From: Ignelater luminosus
Lineage: Eukaryota > Arthropoda > Insecta > Coleoptera > Elateridae
Length of the DNA stretch: 64,000 nt
Reading direction: 5' to 3'
Assembly: GCA_011009095.1 (NCBI GenBank)
Contig: VTPC01090620.1
Span: 56,660-120,659, forward strand
Numbering within the stretch: position 1 is the stretch's first letter; every line of letters begins with the position of its first letter. Shown piece after piece: positions 40,001 through 52,000 of this stretch. The notes under the pieces were generated by a model that saw nothing but the letters and a program-made list of their open reading frames with translations, made no database searches and had not been told where the DNA came from. Position numbers and translations under genes: made by a program.

Positions 40001-43000
40001 TGGTTGAAGGAAAACGATTTTTTAGCATTTTGAGTTGTCGGCAGGCTCGGTGATTAGAGTAGGAGGATTGTGGTCACCTTCCAGACTTCAAAATGTATCA
40101 GACTAATACATCATTAGAAAAGCTCTCCTATTTGTTTTATAACCTCATTGAAAAAGTTTTACATTTGGCTTCATCATGCTGAATTTGTAACATCAATACT
40201 AAACCTGAGCAAGTTGTTGTCGACTTCATATAAAATCTAAATCTTTTTTTTCCAATGGCAGCTGTCTTTGTTTGCCTGCCTTCGTAGAATTCTTGATTAG
40301 CAGATGAATGAATGGCGTCGTCAACATTCTACGGTTCAAGGAAGAGAACATCACTGACAATTGAAACAAAAAACTAAAACTTCAAGCAGAACTAACAGGA
40401 ATGTTTTTTTTAAAATCGATCAGACATGACAGAAGATTTCTTCTTCTTCTTAATCCTTCCTCTTTTACCGAGTATTGCCAGTGTCGAGGAGCAGGACACA
40501 TACCACATACACTGGAAACATTTGAACTAATGAAACCACCTGACAAGGACACTACGCTTGTTTTCATTTTTTACTTAGCTGTCAGTGTCACCCATTCGAG
40601 GTCTGACCGACGCCACGCACACGTTGCTGAACTCTAAATATTGCCAAAAATCGTGCATATTCCCTCTGCCATACTGCCGGCTCTACAGAAAATCTCATTA
40701 ACGACTAATAAACTACTCAAAAACTGCAAACCAAACAACTTTCTGAGAATAATATCGTCAAGGCGTAAATACGTCTTATCCCGATTTTTATCCTCTTTGA
40801 TACCAAGCTAGCTCATCTAATATATGTGTAGATTTCCCATTAGATATCAACATTGCAGAGTATTTTAGTTTGGAGTCTCTACATCATTCTAGTATTCTTT
40901 GCTAGAACAGACATTCCAACTATTGGAATTTGAATTCAAATTCTTTTTTTTTCAACATAACTTGTAATTGAAAACGGAATAATTATGTATCCTGATCTAG
41001 TGCGAGAAAATCATTTCAATTTGGGTTTTTTCTGACTCATAAGTCAAATTACATGGATTGTCCAAAATATTCCTCAAAGTATCACTACAAAACAAGGAAT
41101 TATTTATGTCTTATGTTAAAGACGATTTAATATTGCAACTTTACGATCTTCAAATACCTTTTCGTTCATGTAGCTGATTTACGTAGTAATGCACAAACTT
41201 TGACATTTTTACTTATCTTGATCAGAAAGTTTTGAAGCAATTGCCGTTCTAGGATGTTATGTCTTTTATAAAAATTAATCTTGATTGTATGGAGGTTGAC
41301 CAAAGCAGAAAAATTGCAAACCAGATTTTTTTTACGTTCTAGATTCATACGACTCAGACATTTCGGCATTTGCTTTTTGTTTGTTTTATTCTGTCAAGGT
41401 CCGAACAAAGATTTAAAACTACATTTTATCACTTTCTTTTTTTGCAAATTAAGACAATAGGTGTTTTGCAAAGAATACAGACTTAGAAATTCAGATTTTC
41501 TAGTGCTTCATTTACCAAGTAAATTTTGTTCTTTATGTATCACTTTGGACACGAATGTGATAAGTTTCTCAATTTTGATCTAGATGGTTCCTACTTTTCC
41601 AAACTGTTTTATGAGCATTCCATGATCTATATTGAGGATTTAGCAGTATCTAAAGTTGTCAAACATGTTAACATGTTTGCATATTACAGTTGAGTCAATA
41701 ATGTACACTTTATTTACTTTCAAGATTTTTGATTTATTTGCAAAATGATCTTGTTTGTGATTTTGAATTTTTTAGCCCAACTAGAGAAGATTTCGATAAA
41801 GCCCAAGTTCTCGGTAGCGTTTTTTGATAAAATCCAAAGACAAAACTTTAGAAACCCAAAGAAACTGACTCAATCGAAAAAGCGAGTATAGACGTAAATT
41901 TAACACAAATTGGATTAATTAGCAATTATCGCTATTAGGATAAATCAATCAGAATGGCCAGAAACGATTTACGCAAATTAGTACAAAGAAATTTGTCTTA
42001 ACCAGTTGTTGTGATATTGAAGATTGTATTTGGATTCAAAAAGACTTTCTTACTAATTCAATTGAAGGCATGTATACTTTTACGTGCGTAAGAAGCTCAT
42101 GATTCGGGTTAGATTTCATTAGGTTATGTTAGGTTAAATGATAAATCAATTTTTGATAATGAAGGCCTACATAAATTAAAGAGCATTTGCTGTTCTTATT
42201 AAGCAATTAGTAGTACACTAAGATTGAACATCTGATGCCTAAATAAGTCTTAAAATTATTATTTAAAGTATTCTTTATTTTCTAAACAAAAATTAAAATT
42301 TTAATATAACACATTTACTTATTAAAACAATTATATCGTTTTTACGCTGTTGATAACTTTGTTTCGTTACCCATCAGTCAAAGAATTCTGACACTTTCTA
42401 AAAAAAATATTTACCATAAAGTTTGATGCCTTTAAATTATTATTCATTAATTCTTAACAAATTTGCTGAAATAATTTAAGCGCAAAGTTGAAATACAAAT
42501 TTGAAATTATTATGCAACACATGGTGACTTGAAAGTTGGTTCTGCGTTGCGGAGTTTGTATTTTGACAATATTACTAAAACTAACTGTGAATTAATTCAC
42601 AATGAATGTATTTTCAAGCGTTTCTAGATGATACTTTTTAATTTAAAAAAAAAATAAAAAACTGACAGCTTTGAGAAACTTAATACAATACAAATAGTAA
42701 ATAAAGTATAAAAAAATCGATGTGAAATTGACTAACATGATCCCTTTTTTACAGTTTGAATGTATCTAATCTGAATTCTCTTGCAACCGTCACCTTCGAG
42801 GATTTCTTAAGGCCAATTCCGCATCTGAAAGATCTGAAGGACAAGCACCAGCTATACGCTATCAAAGCTATCGGTATTGTGTATGGATTCGTTATCATGG
42901 GAATTAGTTTCGGAGTGGGTCTCTTGTCTGGCGTTATCGAGTCTTCTATGCTGGTCACTTCTGCGACCTCTGGGCCTCTTCTTGGAGTGTTTATTTTAGC

Positions 43001-46000
43001 TATTCTCGTTCCATGTTGTAATTGGAAGGTAAGTTCATAAATTGTTTATAAAGAAGTAAAAGCAAATTCAAAGATATGCAATCGCTTAACTTTAACAGTT
43101 TGGTAAACACACGTGATACGTCTTTGAAACGTTATACGTTTCCTTGAGATTTGATATTTTATCAGGGAACATTTTTCAAAATATCTCTATGGTACTACTG
43201 TAGAACACTTTAACGCTCGAATTGATATCAAAGAAAATTCAACGTAAAAAACATGCACTTCAATATTATTGGGCGTTCGAAATGCTTTATATCCGACTTT
43301 GTTGGATGTGGAGATGAATAAACCGCTGATATTTAGTTTAAAAAAGTGAGGATGCTTTGTCTAAAAGGTTACAACAAAACAATTCACGCTCGAACGAATT
43401 TACTGAATCATTTTTTTATACATACTAAAGTATAAAACGTCAGAAACATAAACGCAATTTTATATTGAAAAGTTTGAGCAGAAAATTTTCAGCAAGACTT
43501 GTCGAAAACAATTAATAATTGTCAGATAACTGTATTATTCGAATTATAATACCTAAATTTATCAACATCACCAGCAAGCGATTATAGGTTTATTGGTGCA
43601 TCTAAATGCGACTTGGTAGAATTGATTTATGAGTTATGTGTACCGTAGTTAACGACGAGAACGGTTGGATCTGTAGGTAATTCGATTAATTCTAGTTAGA
43701 AGCAAGATTTAGGGTCGACTTTTCCATGTTCTGTTCAAAATGTAGTTAACTAACGAATAGATAAATATTCAACGGCAATATGATTTTCCATTTTAATCAA
43801 CTGTAACAAAAACCATGTTGAAACAACCAACGTTAAGATAAGGACTAATTTGAGGATGACAAAAAACTTTTAGCGAGGTTAGTGGATGTGTTATTAAAAA
43901 TGTATGAAAGGGCTTCTTCAGAAAAGCTTGGCTTATATTAATTTTAATTTTTTGCTTTTCTTATTCGTGTCACTTCCTAACACGGGGATGATTTATTACA
44001 AGTATTAGGCATCTTCAAAATTCCCGTTTGTTAAGCGCACACTTTTGTTTAAAAACAACTCGGAAAAGCAGCCAAATTTCAGCTTATAACTTTCAACAGC
44101 TAATTAAGGCTATTAATCATTTAATAACTGTAACTTATTTTGAAACTGAGTACAAAAGCACATACACTCACACACGCGCGCGCACACATTAGTAATTTTA
44201 CAGTATCTGCAAAAACAAACGGGATTAAATCGGTTCATTCGGTTGACTGAACATACATTGACAAGTAATCACAGTTTCGCAGATGGAACGAGCAAATCAC
44301 AGTTGATATTCGCTAGGATGGAGGCGATGTATGCATACACACGCATAGTTACTCCCGAATTGTAGAATTGGTTATGCTCTACATTTCCTACAGTATATAC
44401 TGAAATAGAGATATATGTATCTGACCAATTAAATCTGGTCTATGTAGGGTTTGTTTATTTTCTGTAGAAAGAACATCTTTATTTAAACATTTGTTTATTT
44501 ACTATAATTACCGTTATTACAGGTTTAGTAATATCAAAACTCATTGACAATACATGAGTTACATTTCCTGTATTTTTAATAAATAATATTTACGACACAT
44601 GATGTTTCAGAATGTAAAGCATTTACTTCCATTTCAAGTTCGAATTGGCTGTCTATTGAGAAGCCCTAAAGCCATAATCCACTCTCATTTTTTTTCTTGT
44701 ATTGTATACTTACTGTACATCTAGAAAACTCAAATTATTGCTGGTACGTTTAAGAAGTAACGCTTTAAAACCTGCATGATGAGTTGTGTTTCCAGAAGCT
44801 TTCATATCACTGCTTGAGTTTTTAGTATCTGTTTTATCTATTGCAATGTCTTGCCCGTTCGTTAGTATTAATCCTGGAATAATTCTTAAACGAAGCGATA
44901 AATGCTTTAGCTGTTCAAATAATAATCATAATGTTTAAATAGAAAATTACAGAAGACTTCCAGTTATTCATGTAAATTTGTTGTTTTCAGTAGGTACAAG
45001 TCTGAAATACATGTTTGAGCACAAACACTTTTAAGATTCCTCATGTTAAAGTGCCAGACTATTAACTTAAACAGTATAGATCTAGCGAGTTTATTTAAAA
45101 AAAGGGCAGTTTTTTTCTCAAAGAATCTAGAATATTCAGCTGCCAAGAGGATTAATTAATTAAGAATTTCTGCATGTTAATTTTCCTTTTCTTCCCAAAT
45201 CGGATTTAACAAATTCGTTATTAATGTGATTCCTAAGATTTTGAAGGCATATACAGCAAAAAGAATTCTCAGTGTATAATTTTGGTACTGGTTTTGACTA
45301 CAAAACTGTTTGAATCACCACCAATTATTGCTATGGGTGTTTATGTTACTTATAAGATAACAATAATAAATTCATAAACAGAAAGGGTCATTGTTTAATT
45401 ACATAATGATTTTGCTGCTGGCCAATGAAGTTACTTAATCAAACCAATGAGACCTTCCATTCACTGACATGACGGCTGTAGAAGATGTTGACGGCTATTT
45501 TGAAGTACCACAAACGTCTCATAAGGATACCTCCAACAAAAGGAAAATATCTTTGAACAGGTTTCAATCCCGGTAGAGGTTCTGAGATTTTTCATGCAAA
45601 GAAATCTGTAAAAAGATACTATGCAAAGTTGGACTGGCCCAGGAGATAAGTAACCTAGAGACTCCTGGGCCAAAATATTCTTGTGATCAAACAGACTCGA
45701 AATCCAAAATCACAACCCTTTACACAGGACGAAAAATAAGTTTTTCTTGAAAAGTTACACTTTTGCACATAATATTACGTCATCGAATAGAACCAAAATA
45801 TTCTCAGACTTCAGGAGCAAACTGGATCAGTTCAGCCTTGATGATCGTCTAGGATTCCGTGTGTTTATGAGTGTCTCCTTGAAATATCTACCGGGTACTG
45901 AATTACATTATCGGATTCGGCTAAATTCTAACAGTAATTGAAAAGATTTGAACAATCAAGTCAGAGCAACCCACAGAAGAATACACATCGTGAAAAAAGA

Positions 46001-49000
46001 AGTTTCAGAATCACTGATATAATTTACTAAACATAGAATCAAAAATATTACAACACAGGGGATGCTATTTGCTCTGCATTTTTAATGTAGCCACCATCAG
46101 GACTCTTCAAAGTTAGAATTTAATAGCCACACATTTAGAAATAGTAACAATTTGTACTCGTTTTCCAGGGTAGGATACTACGATGTGTAGGACATTATCT
46201 AAGAGTTAATGGGCGCTTTTTTAAACAATACCTAAAAGGCTAAAGATTAGAAAATCATAAAAGAGCATGATGCGACTTCTGGCTTGCAAAGGAGAGACAG
46301 AGATGCTGAAGGTCGTTAACAAAACCGTGCATCAAAAAGCCATAACAATACGAGTACTTTTAGAGATCAGCTAATTGTGACAAATTATAATCTAGCAAGG
46401 ATTTCGTAAAGGGATTTTTTCTGCATGAAATGGTTTTTAGACTAGATTTTAAAAAAGACTNNNNNNNNNNNNNNNNNNNNNNNNNNNNNNNNNNNNNNNN
46501 NNNNNNNNNNNNNNNNNNNNNNNNNNNNNNNNNNNNNNNNNNNNNNNNNNNNNNNNNNNNNNNNNNNNNNNNNNNNNNNNNNNNNNNNNNNNNNNNNNNN
46601 NNNNNNNNNNNNNNNNNNNNNNNNNNNNNNNNNNNNNNNNNNNNNNNNNNNNNNNNNNNNNNNNNNNNNNNNNNNNNNNNNNNNNNNNNNNNNNNNNNNN
46701 NNNNNNNNNNNNNNNNNNNNNNNNNNNNNNNNNNNNNNNNNNNNNNNNNNNNNNNNNNNNNNNNNNNNNNNNNNNNNNNNNNNNNNNNNNNNNNNNNNNN
46801 NNNNNNNNNNNNNNNNNNNNNNNNNNNNNNNNNNNNNNNNNNNNNNNNNNNNNNNNNNNNTCATTATGATAATCCCCTGTGCTGCAATTCGATTTCCATC
46901 TAACATAACATTCCGGTATAAATCCATCTTCACCTCCAGCATTAAGAATAATTAGTCGAGATCCCTTAGAAATTGGTTTTTTTATGCCTTCATTAGATGT
47001 GTCGCTCCATGCTTCCTCTTGAGTATGGGAAGAATGTATATAAGTTTCATCCATATAAATGATAGGTCGTCGTTCTTCTCGGTATTTCTTCATCTTTCTT
47101 AAAAAATTAATTCTAAGATGCCTTACTTCATGATATTAAGTTTTCTGTTGTTCTCAAACTTTTTCCACTTGAACCCTATCTGTCTTATTTCTTTCCTTAA
47201 TTTGTCTTTACACCCTTTATAGTCATTATCTTCAGAAAACTTTTTATATACCCTTGTAAGCGTTGGTATTACACCTTCGGTAGCATGAAAATTAATAATC
47301 ATTCGACGCAGCACACCCTTGTCAAAATCATCCAGAGCTACCTTTGATTTTCTGTTCTTTCTAATTTTGTTAGATGTAGAAAATGATGGTTTTTCACCCT
47401 TTTCGATTTCTCTACCCTCCTTAGCAATACGATTTATGGTCCGCAAACTTATGCCAGTAGCAGCAGAAACTCGTTGCTGTACCTGTAGAAAGAACGTAAT
47501 ATGGGGAATTGCTATAAGCTACAAAAGAAGCAATCATTACTATCTTGTAAGTACATAAAAACGTATGAGTTATGTTGTTAAATATGCAAAACAATTATGG
47601 TTGTGTTAGCATTATTTCAGCGATATTATTGGAGCGTAAGATACATTAATTACTACAATAAAACTCATGTTTGATATAATAAATATTTAACTGAAAAGTA
47701 CTTGTTTTACTTACCTTTGAGAGTGGTATCATGGGTGCACCTGCATCGGCTCCCCTCTTCATAAACTGTAGTATAGAGTTTATAATTTTCCGGCTTTTAC
47801 TGTCCAAAACCATATTTAAACTTAAACAATACACTAAGCACTAATCAAAACAGTCTTAAATAAAAACACTAAACTAACTAAACAACACTAAATTAAACAA
47901 ACTAAATTCACAATACTATAAAACAAATACAACAACACCTAGTCTATGAATTAAACAAAATCAAAACAAACTTGACAAAAATTCTTTTTACTGTGACTGT
48001 ACCGATGTAAACACCACGAAAGAGCCAAAGCAAATGAGCTCCCCACTACTACGCCTACGCTGTCCAGTGCGCATCGTCAAGCCAAATGCCATTCTACAAA
48101 CGCTGGCCTGTACTCGTTTTCCAGGGTAGGATACTACGATGTGTAGGACATTATCTAAGAATTAATGGGCGCTTTTTTAAACAATACCTAAAAGGCTAAA
48201 GATTAGGAAATCATAAAAGAGCATGGTGCGACTTCTGGCTTGCAAAGGAGAGACAGAGATGCTGAAGGTCGTTAACAAAACCGTGCATCAAAAAGCCATA
48301 ACAATACGAGTACTTTTAGAGATCAGCTAATTGTGACAAATTATAATCTAGCAAGGATTTCGTAAAGGAATTTTTTCTGCATGAAATGGTTTTTAGACTA
48401 GATTTTAAAAAAGACTAGGTGAAAGAGAAAACCAAGAAGTTGATGATTATGATTTGGAATCGTTAGACAAAAATTAAGTTTTGTAAAGAAGTTTTCTATT
48501 GTTGTTCAATACTTTCGAACCCGCATGGGATAGACTTTTTATTAATAGTTCGATTCAGTGGTTTTGCTCAAAGCCTTTTTTAGAGTTTCTCTCTCTCCTT
48601 CTCTGCCCATATATCAGAATGACTATTGTATCTTAAGTCGGTGATGGTCTTGCTTTGAGGTGTCTTTCGTATACTCCTATGTATAACTGTCTATAATCTT
48701 GTTTGGTGTTTTTTCCAAATATTCGCGCTATTGATCGTCACATTTTGACCATTACTGTCAATCCCATTTTACAGTTGTAAAATTATTGTTAATTATGCTG
48801 TAGTACACACATAACTCTATTTCAGTTCTTTAATTCTTCAACCAAGGAAAACCAGTATTTATCGGAATATCTTGTCTCTGTATCCCGCACAAGATTTTTT
48901 GTGATGAGAAAATCACAAAATGAAAAAGGTGAAACTGATTGATAACTACTACAGTGGAAGTTTTAAGTATGGCATTATCCTGTAGTTCAGCATAGAATTT

Positions 49001-52000
49001 ATCCTAAACAGAAAATTCTCATTTTGTAGAACAAAACGTGGTATTGACAAGGAACCAACGATTTTGAATTTTGTGCTTTGAAGAAATTAGTTTCTTGGAC
49101 CAAACCTAACCCTAGTATTTTGATGATTTTTTTAAATAAATCGTACTATAACTAATACAGGTTTTAGAAATGTTGGATTAGACTGTGTTTGTTATCTTCC
49201 TTCCTTAATTTGATATGGGTTCGTTAAATTTTATTTTATGAACTTGATAATCATGATGTTATGAACCCAAATATATTGTCTTGTTGGTAACACTAAGTTT
49301 AATATGTTGTGGATGAAAACTGTCTGTTATCTTGTCTAAAGACAACTTGAAATACTTTGTCGCATCAACAAAAGCGTCCCGTAGTAGACCATAATAAGGG
49401 GAAGGCTGAAAGTTTAAAAACATGGAACAAAGCATAAAATGATCAATCACTGTTTTTCCCATCTGACTTACTTTTTTGAACTTGCTATATTTGCAAAGTA
49501 TAAATACTGCATAGTGTTTTGGCCTATAGGTTTTCTTTCACGTCGTTAACAATCAATTGGCGTAACTACTAAGGCTTAGTACAAATATCAGGCGACAAGG
49601 TTCTTAGAGATTCAGTCAAAAATGCGCCCTGGATGAGATCTTTTAATCACCACAACAAGTTTATTCAGATTTGTACTTGTTGCAATTCAAACTGCCAAAG
49701 CTCAAAAGTCTTAAAATAACTCATCGAATAATATCTATGATCAGTTTTTAGGTTGGTGTTGAATCTTACATTTTACAGAACAATCAGTTTTAACAGTACA
49801 TAGTGTACAAAACCTAGAGATTATGGTATCACAAGGCTTCTCTATATGACTTTTCCTACTGAGCGAAAGACATTTGAATTCCTTTACAGAGCTGGAGATA
49901 TACGTAGCGTTTGATGATAGATCAGTTAGATGTTGTATAGGATAATCAAATGCTGATAAGACTTTTTCAGAAGGTTGAATTGCTCCATGTATCATAGAAT
50001 TTATTACAGAGATTTTAGAGAACTTCTCTGAATTAACTCCCTTTATGAGTTACCAGTGGAGGATCGAAGAAAAACTATAACAAATTGGTCAATGTTTCGG
50101 TCGCATAACGCAGACATGACAAGATCAAGGTGAAACAGAAAAATGGGGAAGCTCAAGAGAGTTCTTTCTAGACTGTCTTAAAAAATGTCATTGAAAGGCA
50201 ACAATAAAATCGCGTCTAGATATTACAATCTTGTAAGATTAGATGTCAATACAGAAAAGTAAAAAGAAAGTTTTAGTAGGGACTCAGACTTACGCCTCTG
50301 CAATCTCAGTGTGTAAACCTTCAAAGAAAGAAGACAGCAATCCAGCTGTTTAGTTTGACATTCATCAATATTAGTTGTTAGTACTTTACAAGGAAAACCA
50401 GGAAGGTGAATCAATTTGGACACTGTTGTGAATTGCTTAATGTTTTATTTAGTAGCCTCCTAGTTATTGTCCGAAACCTTCCATTATCGACTTTAAGTTA
50501 GTTAGCAGGCAATTTTAATTTCTGTTTTGGGTTATACTTTAGCAGGATGGAAAAGCTTTATTTTGATGGGAGCATGTCTGCATACATATTTGCAAGATTC
50601 AGGCTGATTTAGAACTTAAGCAGTTCGGCATTGTTTGTCTTGTTAGACTTCTAATTGAGCGTGGATTCTTGGTTGTTGGAGATTTAGAATATAAACTACG
50701 TAGGATTAAAAAGGCGCCAGTTCAGCTTCGGCTGGATATACTCTTATGAGCTGAATAGCTGAATATTTTTTTTAAAACAAGATTTTTCATGCTGATGTTC
50801 AGCATCTGTGGTATAGCTTCTGCAATCCAACTTGAAAAGCTTTGCATTGTTCCCTGGATATTTTAAATGTTTTTGAACTTCTTCTACCTTTTGACCAGTC
50901 TGTTTTGTTTTGTATTCTGTTTCATGAATGCATTATGATCTTGTTGAAAAAATGTTTGGCTGCCTATTGAATTGTGTTTAAGATGACTTTTTTAGTAAAT
51001 CTAAACTTTAAAACAATTCTTGAAAACTGGCTGAAAGGTAGGTCTACAATCACAATAAGAACAAATTGGGAAAAATCAGGAAAGGAAATCTAAAATGTAA
51101 AAATTAAATTTAATACAAACGTCCTCAGATGATCTGCACGAAATTTGCAAACTACTAGAATTTTTTGATGTTTCACGTTTGCTTTTCACGTTATAATGTG
51201 TACCAATGATTATTTTTCGAGTTTAACTTTATTTTGGCTATGTGTATCGATTTTCCAATTTTATGAAATATCAGAGAATGAAATTCATTATGTTTGTCAT
51301 CAATATAAAAGTATCAGACTGAAAATATTCCTAAACAAGGTTTCCTTAGTCAATACAATTATTTTAGATCGTTTCTCTTATGAAATTTCGAATTTCTTGA
51401 AAATAACTTGCAAGAGCAAGCAAGCAAGATTCTATAAGCCCGGAAAAATGCTACTCATACACGATATCTCACCTTGCTAGTGCTTATATTCTTATTTATA
51501 CTGCAAGCTATTTTCTCCAAGATTCGATAACAAAATAGTAGATATAAAACAATTTTGTGAGGTGTAAAAATTTACCAAATGAAATTTTAATAAAATAGGT
51601 ACTTTTCTTTGTAGATTAATTTGCTCGAGCACGATTTGATTTATAAAAATGAAATATCCCGTAAGACATTGTAAATTTCTCTGTATTCAACAAACGTTGC
51701 AATTTCATGTGTTTACTACAACAAACGGATTTCATTAAAGTGTCCCAAGAGCTGACAATAACATTTTATAGAAATTGTACTCATAAAACTAACTCTTGTT
51801 TTTATTATATTAAAGGGCGCTGCAATAGGAGTGATAGTATCTCACATAGTGACACTTTGGATTACTTTTGGAGGATTGACAGTCGATAAACCAATAAAGG
51901 AAATGCCCCTTTCAACTGAGGGTTGTCACAATGGATCTTACAACGCTCACATCTTAAGACCGGATATACCCCTGCCAATTACCACTACAACACCTTCCCC

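Noticed and set aside
46430-47093. Long open frames of 157-214 codons on both strands
   Set aside because: Most of their length is the 400-N gap; only the part from 47093 down to the gap is real transposase.
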